NCBI RefSeq assembly: GCF_900100665.1
Contig: NZ_FNCS01000007.1
Coordinates: 92,359 to 156,358, forward strand
Reading direction: 5' to 3'
DNA: 64,000 bases
DNA from: Pelagibacterium luteolum
GTDB taxonomy: Bacteria > Pseudomonadota > Alphaproteobacteria > Rhizobiales > Devosiaceae
Under the pieces are notes generated by a model. It made no database searches. It was not told the DNA's origin and worked only from the letters and a program-made list of their open reading frames with translations. Of this stretch, positions 45,343 to 54,040 are shown piece after piece; the stretch's first letter is position 1; each line of letters opens with the position of its first letter. Made by a program: the position numbers and the translations under genes.

Positions 45343-45829
45343 CGTCCTTGGGAAACTCCGCAACCGATTGAGTCTGCCGCTCGCGCCATGCGGCCAGCCG
45401 CTCGGCCAGATCTTCATCGCTCAGCGACAGGATCGAGGCGGCAAGCAATGCCGCATTGATCGCACCGGCCTTGCCGATGGCCAGCGTCCCGACCGGCACG
45501 CCGCCCGGCATCTGAACGATGGAATAGAGGCTATCGAGACCGCTCAGCGCCTTGGATTCCACCGGTACGCCCAGAACGGGCAGGGTGGTCATCGCCGCGA
45601 TCATGCCCGGCAGATGCGCTGCGCCGCCGGCTCCGGCGATGATCACCTTGAAACCATCGTCGCGCGCCGTCGTCGCAAAATCGACCATGCGCAGTGGTGT
45701 CCGATGCGCGGATACGATCCGCGCTTCATAATCGACCCGCAGGGCCTCGAGCGTTTCGGCGGCAAACCGCATGGTTGGCCAGTCCGATTGGCTGCCCATG
45801 ACGATGGCGATAGGGGGAGAAGAAACCAA
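45335..45829 (-). CDS. purE: N5-carboxyaminoimidazole ribonucleotide mutase
   Basis: A 164-residue protein with the PurE signature [10 protein letters not shown], the active-site histidine in VSAHRTP and the glycine-rich [14 protein letters not shown]. It converts N5-CAIR to CAIR. The start is TTG at 45829, preceded by GAGGGA; no alternative ATG fits the fold. It is first in the purEK operon, divergent from the exporter gene. Confidence 0.94.
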   Translation of the reverse strand: MVSSPPIAIVMGSQSDWPTMRFAAETLEALRVDYEARIVSAHRTPLRMVDFATTARDDGFKVIIAGAGGAAHLPGMIAAMTTLPVLGVPVESKALSGLDSLYSIVQMPGGVPVGTLAIGKAGAINAALLAASILSLSDEDLAERLAAWRERQTQSVAEFPKDDD

Positions 45830-45973
45830 GAGCCCGTCCCTCGATTGGTTGAGTGGTGGCTGTAGCGGAAATCCCCCGCCCGTTCAAGCTTCGGTGCCGC
45901 TGGCGTGCGGAACGAAAAGACCCTGCGCGACGTTGTGCTGCCGGGCCCGGTTGGGGGCCGTTGGGAACCACAA

Positions 45974-48250
45974 ATGGACAAGACATCGCCGGCGCCGTCG
46001 GCGCAACCGCCGCTTGGCAATCCCCCTCTCGCGGGACAGCCATTGGCGGCCATTCTGACCTTCGTTTTGATCGTTACCGTGCTCTATCTGGGGCGCGGTA
46101 TTTTTGTGCCCCTGGTCATGGCGGTGCTGTTGGCCTTTGCGCTCGGGCCTGTCGTCAATGCGCTGCGGCGGGTCAAAGTCCCCCACGTGGTTGCCGTCAT
46201 AGTTTCGGTTCTCGCCGTCATCGGCTTTCTGGGCAGCATCGCCTATCTAGCCTTCTCGCAGTTTCTGTCTCTGGCGTCCGACCTTCCGCGCTATCAGGCG
46301 ACGATCAACGAAAAGCTGCGGCTCTTGCAGGAAACATTCGGCGGCGGTCGGGTGATCGACCGGCTGGTCTCCACCGTCGATAATCTCGGCGCCCAAATGA
46401 GTGGTGCGGCCGAAGATTTCTCCATCGATGAGGGCGAGCCGCTGCCCGTCGTCATCGTCGACAACGGCATGAGCTCGCTCGAAACCGCCCAATCGGTGCT
46501 GTTTTCAATCGTCGGCCCCCTGGCGACGGCCCTGATCGCCACGATCTTTCTGATTTTCCTTTTGCTCGAGCGCGAGGAACTGCGCGACCGTTTCCTCAAA
46601 CTCGCCAGCCGCGGCGACCTGCGCTCGTCGACGGAGGCCATGAACGAGGCCAGCACGCGTGTGGGGCGCTACCTTCTGGCCCAGGCGTCGGTCAACATCG
46701 CCTATGGCACGTTGTTCGGGCTTGGCCTCTTCATCCTCGGCGTCCCCAACGCGGTCCTGTGGGGCCTTTTGGCCACCATCTTCCGCTACATTCCCTTTGT
46801 CGGCACCATCGTCATCGCTTCGGTGCCCATCCTGCTCTCGATCGCCGTCGATCCGGGCTGGACCATGCTGTTCGGGGTTATCGGGCTTTATCTGCTGCTG
46901 GAAGTCATCTCGAACAATTTCATCGAGCCCAGGCTTTACGGCAATTCCACGGGCCTCACCCCACTCGCCGTCCTTCTGGCCGCCATGTTCTGGGCAACGC
47001 TTTGGGGACCGATCGGGCTTATCGTATCGATGCCCTTGACCGTCTGTATCGTCGTCATGGCCCGCTATGTGCCCCATATGGGCTTCATCGAAACGCTTCT
47101 AGGCAGCGCGCCGGTTCTCTTGCCGCGCGAGAGGTTCTATCAGCGCCTCATCTCGGGCAATGTCGAGGAAGCGACCGAACTCGCCGAGCGCGAGATCGAA
47201 GAGTCCGGGATCGTGGATTTTTACGACGACATCGCCCAGCCGGCGCTTCAGCTTGCCCAGGCCGATATCGCAGGCGATCTTGCCGATCCCAGCCATCGCC
47301 ATCGGGTCGTCGATACGCTGGCCGAAGTCATCGAAGCGATCGAGGAAACCGAAGAAACCGATCAGGGCGACGGTATCGCGCGGGTTACCGTATTCGGTGG
47401 CAAGACAGAGCTCGATCACGCCATGGCGCTTATGGTGGGCGAACGCATCCGGGCCATGGGCCACAAGGTCCGCATCATGGCGCCCGTGGCGCTCCGCAAG
47501 GAGGGCATCGCCCAGATCGACCTCAGCGCCACCGATGTAGTCTGTCTTTGCTATCTCGGGGAAAAGCCCGAAATCTATGCCCGCTATGCCGCAAGGCGCC
47601 TGACGCGTCTCAAGGAAACCCTCACCATCGTCGGCGCCTATTTCCACACCAATGCGCGGCGCTCGGAGCGCAATCCGGATGATCAGATCGTGCTGGCGAC
47701 AACGGTCAGCGGCGCGGTCAACGCCATCGCGTCCGCGCTTGGCGAAGAAACCGCAACGCCTGTCGTCAGTGAATCGGCTCTCGTCAATCTCCGCATGAGC
47801 GCACGCGCACTATCGTCTCAAGCCGCGGCCGATCCTGACGTATCGACCCTGTTGCGCAAGCTGGCGCAGGATCTGGGCGCCACGGTCGCCATGGTCACCT
47901 TCGTGCCGCTGTCCGACGACAGGGAAGACGGCCGCGTCGCAGCGCATGCCGAGCATCTCGCCCATCAGGTGCTCGACGGCACCGGCTCGCTTTCGATCGA
48001 GGATTTGCAGCATTCCGATTTCAGCCATCTGCGCGGTGTCGTCGAAAGCGGGGTCCGCGCCTATGCCGGGGTCGCCGTTCGGCTCAATGATACCGATCTT
48101 GGCGCGGTGCTCGCTGTCTATGATCAGGAGCCGCGGGTTTACGAGGACAGCGAAATCGACAGGATCGAGGCCGGTGCGCAAAGGCTGGCATCTGAACTGC
48201 GCGAACTCATCGCCCGGCAGGAGGCGCAGGAAAAGGAAGCCATCGATTGA
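45974..48250 (+). CDS. AI-2E family transporter with long C-terminal regulatory extension
   Basis: A 758-residue protein. The first 360 residues form the eight-helix AI-2E/PerM exporter fold, with FGLGLFILGVPNAVLWGLLA, IPFVGTIVIASVPILLSI and the family motif NFIEPRLYGNSTGLTPLAVLL. About 390 cytoplasmic residues follow: first a helical region rich in Glu (EVIEAIEETEETDQGDG), then an alpha/beta segment, then a GAF-like domain (from about 615). Normal family members end near residue 360. The substrate is unknown. The GTG at 45905 is an alternative start. Confidence 0.8.
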   Translation: MDKTSPAPSAQPPLGNPPLAGQPLAAILTFVLIVTVLYLGRGIFVPLVMAVLLAFALGPVVNALRRVKVPHVVAVIVSVLAVIGFLGSIAYLAFSQFLSLASDLPRYQATINEKLRLLQETFGGGRVIDRLVSTVDNLGAQMSGAAEDFSIDEGEPLPVVIVDNGMSSLETAQSVLFSIVGPLATALIATIFLIFLLLEREELRDRFLKLASRGDLRSSTEAMNEASTRVGRYLLAQASVNIAYGTLFGLGLFILGVPNAVLWGLLATIFRYIPFVGTIVIASVPILLSIAVDPGWTMLFGVIGLYLLLEVISNNFIEPRLYGNSTGLTPLAVLLAAMFWATLWGPIGLIVSMPLTVCIVVMARYVPHMGFIETLLGSAPVLLPRERFYQRLISGNVEEATELAEREIEESGIVDFYDDIAQPALQLAQADIAGDLADPSHRHRVVDTLAEVIEAIEETEETDQGDGIARVTVFGGKTELDHAMALMVGERIRAMGHKVRIMAPVALRKEGIAQIDLSATDVVCLCYLGEKPEIYARYAARRLTRLKETLTIVGAYFHTNARRSERNPDDQIVLATTVSGAVNAIASALGEETATPVVSESALVNLRMSARALSSQAAADPDVSTLLRKLAQDLGATVAMVTFVPLSDDREDGRVAAHAEHLAHQVLDGTGSLSIEDLQHSDFSHLRGVVESGVRAYAGVAVRLNDTDLGAVLAVYDQEPRVYEDSEIDRIEAGAQRLASELRELIARQEAQEKEAID

Positions 48251-48654
48251 CCGGTGATCCCCGACAGACCACCGGCGGATGCCTCTGCGGAAATGTGCGC
48301 ATGACGACAACCGGGCAACCCTACAGGGTCGGTGTCTGCCACTGCCTTGATTGCCGCAAACACCACGGCGCGCTGTTTTACGCTGCCGCGATATTCCCGA
48401 TCGATCGCGTCACCGTCACTGGCGAAACCAACGCGTTCCAGGGCCGTCATTTCTGCCCCAAATGCGGCTCATCGGTTTTTGCGATCAGTGACGATGAAAT
48501 CGAAGTGCATGTCGGCGCGCTTGATGCGCCCGACCAATTCACCCCAACCTACGAAAACTTTGTGTCGCGCCGCGAAGCCTGGCTGCCACCATTCCGGCTC
48601 AACCACCACTACGACCACGATCGCCAAACCACTGACCGTACCGACCTAAAGTAG
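48247..48654 (+). CDS. GFA family protein (CENP-V/glutathione-dependent formaldehyde-activating fold)
   Basis: A 135-residue zinc protein. The cysteines lie in GGCLCGNVR, VGVCHCLDCRKHHG and HFCPKCGSSVFA, the complete two-zinc GFA pattern. The start is a TTG whose bases overlap the stop of the transporter gene (TTGA), which suggests coupling. The founding member Gfa binds glutathione and may aid formaldehyde detoxification, but most family members have unknown substrates. Confidence 0.83.
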   Translation: MTGDPRQTTGGCLCGNVRMTTTGQPYRVGVCHCLDCRKHHGALFYAAAIFPIDRVTVTGETNAFQGRHFCPKCGSSVFAISDDEIEVHVGALDAPDQFTPTYENFVSRREAWLPPFRLNHHYDHDRQTTDRTDLK

Positions 48655-48660
48655 GTTTAG

Positions 48661-48778
48661 ATTCAGGTCAGGGTGAGTCGAGAGCGGTGGTTTGCGAGAA
48701 CCGGAACGGAGCGTACATTTGGTACGCGAGTACCGGAAGCGCAGGAAATCGCCGCTCGCAGACCACCATCACCTGAAT
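48661..48778. repeat. 118-bp inverted-repeat element
   Basis: The ends are ATTCAGGT and ACCTGAAT, extended by partly matching bases. The centre GCGTACATTTGGTACGC is palindromic, and ACCGGAACG and ACCGGAAGCG lie on either side of it. It fills the whole gap between the GFA gene and the siderophore-interacting gene. No coding capacity. Confidence 0.7.
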
Positions 48779-48779
48779 A

Positions 48780-49592
48780 TTAGTGGGCATGCCCGTCGTC
48801 GAAATCCTCTGCGCCCGCCTGCCAATAGCCGGCCGCCTTGATCCAGTCGGGGTCGTGGCCCCGCTCATCGACAAAATATTCCCGCACGGCCTTGCTCATC
48901 CTGTTCTCGCCCGCCACGAACACATAGCCATCGCCCTCCGGCAGGCTCAGCGCCTTGACCGCCGCAAGAAGCCGCGCTGCATCGCCCGGCTGCGCACCAC
49001 CCCGGCTGAGCCATTGGACGCGCGCTCCGTCCGGCGCGTCGATCGCCTGGATTTCGCTCTCGTCCGACACCTCGATCACCGCCAGCGCCTTGGCGTCTCG
49101 TGGCAATTCTTCGAGCCGGCGCCCGATGGCGGGCAGGGCGGTCTCGTCGCCAACCAGCAGATACCAGTCGAATTCGCCTTCTAGAACGAACGACCCGCGC
49201 GGTCCGCCAACCCCGATGGTATCGCCCGGCTTGGCCGCCTCTGCCCAGCTCGAGGCCGGGCCGTCGCCGTGCAGCACGAAATCGAGCGTCAGCAGCTTGG
49301 CGTCAGTGTCGTAGGCACGCGGTGTGTAATCCCGCGATTGTGGGCGCATGCCGTCCGGGAAAATCAATCCATCCGGACCGCGTTCCGGGGTAGGAAAGCT
49401 TCTCTGGCCGGTTTCGGGAAAGAACAGCTTGCAATGGTCGTCATAGGCCAGCGAAACAAAGGAGGCGAAATCTTCGCTGCTGAGCGTGATCCGTGCCATC
49501 TTGGGCGTTATCCGCTCGCTCGACACCACGGTGCCGATGCGGAATTTGAGTTCGTGACGGACCCTTTTGGCCCCGCGTTCCAGAGCTGACAT
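48780..49592 (-). CDS. Siderophore-interacting protein (ferric-siderophore reductase)
   Basis: A 270-residue flavin reductase of the ViuB/YqjH type. The FAD-binding RDYTPRAYD motif and VLHGDGPASSWAEAAKPGD belong to the FAD_binding_9 domain, and LVGDETALPAIGRRLEELP begins the SIP domain for NAD(P)H. It reduces and so releases iron from ferric siderophores in the cytoplasm. A TGA-N9-TCA site 42 bases before the start fits iron control. Confidence 0.9.
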   Translation of the reverse strand: MSALERGAKRVRHELKFRIGTVVSSERITPKMARITLSSEDFASFVSLAYDDHCKLFFPETGQRSFPTPERGPDGLIFPDGMRPQSRDYTPRAYDTDAKLLTLDFVLHGDGPASSWAEAAKPGDTIGVGGPRGSFVLEGEFDWYLLVGDETALPAIGRRLEELPRDAKALAVIEVSDESEIQAIDAPDGARVQWLSRGGAQPGDAARLLAAVKALSLPEGDGYVFVAGENRMSKAVREYFVDERGHDPDWIKAAGYWQAGAEDFDDGHAH

Positions 49593-49634
49593 CGTGAGTG
49601 CAATCCCATTGATACCGCCTCGGCGTACAAATGA

Positions 49635-49649
49635 TGATTGGATAAGTCA
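49635..49649. promoter_or_regulatory. TGA-N9-TCA site (possible RirA/IRO box)
   Basis: TGATTGGATAAGTCA matches the TGA-N9-TCA pattern of the iron-responsive operator bound by RirA in rhizobia. It lies 42 bases upstream of the siderophore-interacting protein start. Confidence 0.45.
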
Positions 49650-49662
49650 ACTTACCTTGAGT

Positions 49663-49887
49663 TCAGGCGATGATGTCCGGCAGGATGATGCGCTCGATCT
49701 GGACGATGCGGTCTTTCAGCGCCAGCTTGCGCTTTTTCAATCGCTGGATCAGCGTCGCATCGCCGATGCCCGACGCGCTCAGCGTGTTGATCGCGGCGTC
49801 GAGGTCGGCGTGCTCCTGGCGCTTGGTTGCCAATTCCAGACCCAGCCTGGCCTCAACTTCCCTGTCCAGTCGCAGCATGTTCATCAT
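49663..49887 (-). CDS. DUF465 (YdcH family) small coiled-coil protein
   Basis: A 74-residue helical protein: KRQEHADLDAAINTL and LIQRLKKRKLALKDRIVQIE are the two DUF465 helices. Two to three methionines at the N-terminus are possible starts. The family is widespread and uncharacterised. A second DUF465 gene is divergent from this one. Confidence 0.82.
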   Translation of the reverse strand: MMNMLRLDREVEARLGLELATKRQEHADLDAAINTLSASGIGDATLIQRLKKRKLALKDRIVQIERIILPDIIA

Positions 49888-50026
49888 TCCCAGAAGGACA
49901 GGTTAACCTCTGGTCAACCCTTTGGAGTCGGTCGTTTTCACCACCCATTCTTGCCACAGATTTGCCATTGGACAAAGCCGGCAAAGAATGTGACGATATT
50001 GTCGTCCATCGATGAAAGGAGTGACT

Positions 50027-50203
50027 ATGACCTCACAGACCTACATCACCTCACTGGAGCGACGGCACCAGGATCTGGAACGCAAGATCAGCGAAGAAAT
50101 GCGCCATCCAGCCCGTGATGCGCTGCTGATCGCCGCTCTAAAGCGCAAAAAGCTCGAACTCAAAGACCAGATGACCCGCGCCCATGGCGAGGTCGCCCAC
50201 TAA
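50027..50203 (+). CDS. DUF465 (YdcH family) small coiled-coil protein, paralogue
   Basis: A 58-residue protein with LERRHQDLERKISEEM and LLIAALKRKKLELKDQM, aligning with the two helices of the neighbouring DUF465 protein. AAAGGAG six bases before ATG 50027 fixes the start. A helix-rich, positively charged surface is expected. Role unknown. Confidence 0.82.
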   Translation: MTSQTYITSLERRHQDLERKISEEMRHPARDALLIAALKRKKLELKDQMTRAHGEVAH

Positions 50204-50280
50204 CAGAGTTTGCGCACCATCATGCGTGATCTGTGAGGCCACGGCGAAAGTCGCGGCCTTTTTTACAGGCAGCACCTCTT

Positions 50281-50775
50281 ATGGAAGAACTGGTCATCCG
50301 GTCTGCGGTCACCTCAGACGCTGCTGGCATCGCAGCGATTTACGCACCCTATGTGCGCGACACGGCATTTTCCTTCGAAGACGTTCCCCCAACCGCTACG
50401 CAAATGGCAGGTCGTATCGAGGAGATCTCGAACAGCTATCCGTTTCTGGTTGCCGAACGCGGTGGTGTTCCTGTGGGGTACGCTTACGGCACCTCCCATA
50501 GGTCACGAACGGCATATCGATTTTCAGCAGATGTCTCTATCTATCTCGATGCCTCTGCCTAGCGTCAGGGGATTGGCCGCAGACTTTACGGTGAACTGTT
50601 CGAGCGCCTCGGCGCTCAGGACATTCGGATGGTTTTCGCGGGGATCAGCCTGCCCAATCCGCCCAGCATCGCTCTTCACGAGGCGATGGGGTTTACGTCG
50701 GTTGGCATTTACAAAGATGTCGGGTTCAAATTCGGGCGTTGGATCGATACGGGCTGGTGGCAGAAGCGCCTGTAA
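50281..50775 (+). pseudogene. GNAT acetyltransferase (phosphinothricin-acetyltransferase-like), interrupted by TAG
   Basis: The N-terminal part reads VIRSAVTSDAAGIAAIYAPY and SFEDVPPTATQM, typical of Pat-type N-acetyltransferases. A TAG at 50560-50562 stops it after SIYLDASA. The same frame goes on, without shift, with RQGIGRRLYGELFERLG (the acetyl-CoA-binding Q/R-x-x-G-x-G/A motif), LPNPPSIALHEAMGF and KFGRWIDTGWWQKRL, then stops at 50775. One base change broke an otherwise complete gene of about 164 codons, unless it is a sequencing error. A truncated 93-residue product could not bind acetyl-CoA. Confidence 0.82.
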
Positions 50776-50784
50776 CCGCCTCCG

Positions 50785-51537
50785 TCACAATATGCCGACC
50801 ACCCCGTCATAGATCAGCTTGAGCGAGAGCAGGAAGATCATCACATACGCGACCCTGTAGAACAGCGCCGGATCGATGCGCCGCACGAGATAGACCCCGA
50901 TCAGCATCCCCCCGATCGCCACCGGCACAAGCAGCAGCGCCGCCTGCATATTGGCAACCGATAGCTGACCCATCATGAAATAGGGCGGAATTTTAATAGC
51001 GTTGACCACGGCAAAGAACACGGCGTTCGTGCCGGCAAAAAGCGCCGGCGGCAGGCGCATGGGCAGCATGTAGATCTGCACCGGCGGCCCACCGGTATGA
51101 CTGATGAAACTGGTAAACCCCGCAATCGAGCCCCAGAACGTGCCCCAGGTCCGCGAGGGTTTCAGCCCCGCCAGTTTCTTGCGCAATGGCAGCCAGGCAT
51201 CGAGCACGAACAATAGCGTGATCAACCCGATGGCCAGCCGCACCATGGCTTCGCTTACCACCGCCGAAAGCCCCCAGGCAATCGCCGAACCGACCAGTGC
51301 GCCCGGCAGTAATATCCAGAAAATCCGCCAGTCGACCTCACGCCGATAGGCGATCAAGGCAATGATATCCATGATGATGAGCAGCGGCAGCATCATCCCT
51401 GCTGCATCGCGCGCCGGCATCACCAGCGTCAACAGCGGCACCCCGACTACGCCCAGGCTCGCCACCAGCCCCGATTTGGACAGGCCCACCAAAAGCACCG
51501 CGAAGGCGGCTACGGCAAAAAATACGGGGTCGAACAT
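50785..51537 (-). CDS. TauE/SafE family anion exporter
   Basis: A 250-residue membrane protein with about eight hydrophobic segments. It has the duplicated TauE/SafE signature: GLSKSGLVASLGVVGVPLL in the first half and GSIAGFTSFISHTGGPPVQI in the second. Family members move sulfite, sulfoacetate or other organosulfur anions. No sulfur-metabolism gene is next to it, so the substrate is open. Confidence 0.87.
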   Translation of the reverse strand: MFDPVFFAVAAFAVLLVGLSKSGLVASLGVVGVPLLTLVMPARDAAGMMLPLLIIMDIIALIAYRREVDWRIFWILLPGALVGSAIAWGLSAVVSEAMVRLAIGLITLLFVLDAWLPLRKKLAGLKPSRTWGTFWGSIAGFTSFISHTGGPPVQIYMLPMRLPPALFAGTNAVFFAVVNAIKIPPYFMMGQLSVANMQAALLLVPVAIGGMLIGVYLVRRIDPALFYRVAYVMIFLLSLKLIYDGVVGIL

Positions 51538-51610
51538 GAGAGCCTAAGGGCGGAGCAGGAGAGGCGAGTATTGGAAAGGGACCTTATGGTGCCCCCGCCC
51601 GCCGCTCAAG

Positions 51611-51736
51611 GCCTCCTCAACAGCCTACCGGCCACCCTCTTCCCCAAAGGGAGAGGGCTCAGTCTTGCCTAAACGCTTCAAAATAAGCACTCGCCTAAAG
51701 AGGCACCGCGCGACTCCCTGTCCCTTGGGGAGAGGG
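51611..51736 (+). repeat. Intergenic repeat, family 2, copy 2
   Basis: A 126-bp block matching 43642-43768 in order and orientation: CTCAACAGCCTACCGGCC, CCCTCTTCCCC, TCAGTCTTGCCT, variable middle, GCGACTCCCTGTCCCTTGGG. Confidence 0.7.
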
Positions 51737-51802
51737 TTAGCTGAGGGCGAGGGGGCCATGCTGCGTTTGCTTAGACCCCGAATCTCCCCCTCAATCACTA
51801 CC

Positions 51803-51840
51803 GTCATCCCGGCGTTGCGCCGGGACCCAGTATGCTCCGC
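51803..51840 (+). repeat. REP-like palindrome, long form
   Basis: GTCA, then TCCCGGCG and CGCCGGGA around TTG, then CCCAGTATGCTCCGC. It shares its frame with 25140 and 58783, with compensating changes in the arms. Confidence 0.8.
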
Positions 51841-51878
51841 GTCAGTAGCTAACCCGCCGACGCCAGAGCACCTTCTCG

Positions 51879-52616
51879 CTACCGCCGATCGTCCTCATCG
51901 GCATCCGCATCAGCGCCCTTGAGCGACTTGAGCTTGGCAAACACCGATTCGGCCTCGCGATCGGCCTTGTACTCGTCGGCGTTGTGGCGCTCGTAAACCT
52001 CTTCGCCTTCCTCGGGCACGTGCGGCGCACGGCTCAGGGCTTCCTCGGCGGTCATCAGGCGCGTGCCCTCGGGCGCGTCCTCGGTGATGCCGGCGGCGCG
52101 GGCGGCCTTGCGCACTTCCATGTCCAGTTCCATCTGGCTGCAGAGGCCCAGCGTCACCGGGTCCATGGCCGTCAGATTGGCGGTGTTCCAGTGGCTGCCT
52201 TCGCGCACGGATTCGATCGTCGACTTGGTGGTGCCCACCAGCCGCATAATCTGGGCGTCCTTGAGTTCTGGATGGTTGCGCACGAGCCATTTGATGGCAT
52301 TGGGACGCTCGTGGCGACGCGAGGTCGGGGTGTAGCGCGGGCCACGACGCTTGGGCGCTGCAACCTTCACCTTGGGCTCGGAAATTTTCAGCTTGTAGTT
52401 CTCGTCGGCTTCGCCCTTGACGATCTCCTCGCGCGTCAACTGACCGTTCTGGATAGGGTTGACGCCGCGAATGCCGCCGGCGACATCGCCATCGGCAATG
52501 CCCTGAACTTCAAGGTGATGCAGCGTGCAGAAATCGGCGATCTGCTTGAACGAAAGCGCTGTGTTTTCGACGAGCCAGACGGCGGTCGCCTTCGGCATCA
52601 GCAAATTGGTGGCCAT
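51879..52616 (-). CDS. trcR: Cell-cycle transcriptional regulator TrcR (DUF1013)
   Basis: A 245-residue protein. It begins ATNLLMPKATAVWLVENTAL, followed by SFKQIADFCTLHHLEVQGIADG and the helix-turn-helix-like WLVRNHPELKDAQIMRLVGT, all hallmarks of DUF1013. The family, called TrcR, is nearly confined to Alphaproteobacteria and linked to cell-cycle transcription. AGGAGA precedes ATG 52616 at eight bases. It is transcribed alone. Confidence 0.88.
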   Translation of the reverse strand: MATNLLMPKATAVWLVENTALSFKQIADFCTLHHLEVQGIADGDVAGGIRGVNPIQNGQLTREEIVKGEADENYKLKISEPKVKVAAPKRRGPRYTPTSRRHERPNAIKWLVRNHPELKDAQIMRLVGTTKSTIESVREGSHWNTANLTAMDPVTLGLCSQMELDMEVRKAARAAGITEDAPEGTRLMTAEEALSRAPHVPEEGEEVYERHNADEYKADREAESVFAKLKSLKGADADADEDDRR

Positions 52617-52737
52617 GGGTAAATCTCTCCTGTGCTGCGGCCCGGTTTTTTGCCGGTCCGCCCGCCTCGCCAATATGGAAATGAGGGGGAATTTGGTGTG
52701 CAATATAGGGCGGAAGCCGCCCTCATGCAATGCACTA

Positions 52738-53622
52738 TCACACAGCCCCGGTTTCCAGCGGATCGGGACTGCCGACCGGTTCGCTCAGCGGGCTCGGCTC
52801 GACGGCATAGCCGTTTTTGAGGATGTCGAGCACCTCCCTGTCGCGCACGCCGCGCAAATTGAGGTGGTCGGCATCCTCAACGGACATGAAGACCCCATGC
52901 GGCGCCGCCGCATAAAGCCTGCGGCCCAGGAAGGCCGGCACCACGGTGTCGCGTTCGCCATGAATGATGACGATCGAATCGGCCTGCGCCCCAGCGATAC
53001 GGCGCGTCGAGAGAAATGTGTCGTGCATCAACTGGCCGGGCAGGAACGGCATTGTGGCTGCCACGACGTCGGGCAGGGACGAGAAGGGCGCTTCGAGCAC
53101 CAGCCCGATCGATGAATGGCGCTCGGACATGGCCACAGCCACACCGGTCCCCAGCGAATGGCCCATCAGCACCAGCCGGCTGTCGGGCGCCTTTTCGCGC
53201 ACATAGGCAATGGCGGTTTCCGCATCGATCAGAAGGCCCTCTTCGGAGGGCGTGCCGGTCGAGCCGGGATAGCCGCGATACGCGAAGGTCAAAACCCCGA
53301 ACCCCTGCTGCGCCCAGGGATCGCTGCCGAAGCGCACTGCCATGGGCTCGGGCACGCTGCCATTGCCGTGAAAGGCAACGATCACAGGCGCGCCGCGATG
53401 GGGTGGCTTGTAGTAACCCTTGAGAAGTTCGCCATCGGGCGTCGCCAGGGCAATGCGGGTGAACTCGGGCCCAACCATGGCCTGAAATGGCGCGGCGTTC
53501 ACAAAGCGCCGGGGAAATACCATTTCGCGCTGAAACGCGTAAGCAAATGCGACGACGAGGCCGTAAAGAACCAGGGATATGATGGCGATGCCGCCAACCA
53601 CGCGTACAGCAGACTGTGTCAT
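52738..53622 (-). CDS. Membrane-anchored alpha/beta hydrolase (BEM46/ABHD13-like)
   Basis: A 294-residue protein with an N-terminal membrane helix (VVGGIAIISLVLYGLVVAFAY), then FAYRGYPGSTGTPSEEG, the nucleophile elbow MGHSLGTG, IIHGERDTVVPAFLG and the histidine in VEDADHLNL. It resembles the protein at 42470 in domain plan. I used ATG 53622, which starts at the membrane anchor; an open frame runs further upstream. Substrate unknown. Confidence 0.82.
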   Translation of the reverse strand: MTQSAVRVVGGIAIISLVLYGLVVAFAYAFQREMVFPRRFVNAAPFQAMVGPEFTRIALATPDGELLKGYYKPPHRGAPVIVAFHGNGSVPEPMAVRFGSDPWAQQGFGVLTFAYRGYPGSTGTPSEEGLLIDAETAIAYVREKAPDSRLVLMGHSLGTGVAVAMSERHSSIGLVLEAPFSSLPDVVAATMPFLPGQLMHDTFLSTRRIAGAQADSIVIIHGERDTVVPAFLGRRLYAAAPHGVFMSVEDADHLNLRGVRDREVLDILKNGYAVEPSPLSEPVGSPDPLETGAV

Positions 53623-53785
53623 TCCACCGTCAATCAAAAGTCCAAACACTGGCGCGTCCCCAGTTGTCATAGAATCGTCGCAAGCCGGATTCGGGACAAG
53701 TCTCTTTTGATAGCCTGACGAAATCGTGACCGAACCCGCTCCCGCACTCAAGCGTTGAGTGATGTTGGTCCAAGGGAGGCGGTCG

Positions 53786-54040
53786 ATGCAACAACCAGTC
53801 GATATCGAAACCGTTTTCGTGCGTCGCATGCAGGCCGTAACGAGCGCCGATCTGTACGGCGCATCGCTCAACGCCGCTTCGGCGCAAAAGCGCCTTGAGC
53901 GCGCCATCGCCTGCTGCACCCTATGCCCGCATCAGACCGCATGCGCTGCCTGGCTCGACACGCATGCCACCCGCCGCGCCGCACCGCCCGCTTTCTGCAA
54001 CAACGCCCATATTATGGGGCCTTCAAAGGCGCATATCTAG
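53786..54040 (+). CDS. DUF6455 family small cysteine-rich protein
   Basis: An 84-residue protein with a central cysteine cluster (ACCTLCPHQTACAAWL) and a further Cys in AFCNNAHIM, the pattern of DUF6455. The cysteines suggest metal or redox binding (inference). AGGGAGG seven bases before ATG 53786 sets the start. It converges on the quinone oxidoreductase gene with a four-base overlap. Confidence 0.75.
   Translation: MQQPVDIETVFVRRMQAVTSADLYGASLNAASAQKRLERAIACCTLCPHQTACAAWLDTHATRRAAPPAFCNNAHIMGPSKAHI

Larger units (their letters stand above)
51538..51878. other. Intergenic region with two repeat types
   Basis: No gene. It holds family 2 copy 2 (51611) and a REP-like palindrome (51803), described separately, and about 70 bases at the left that show nothing notable. 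Confidence 0.6.
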
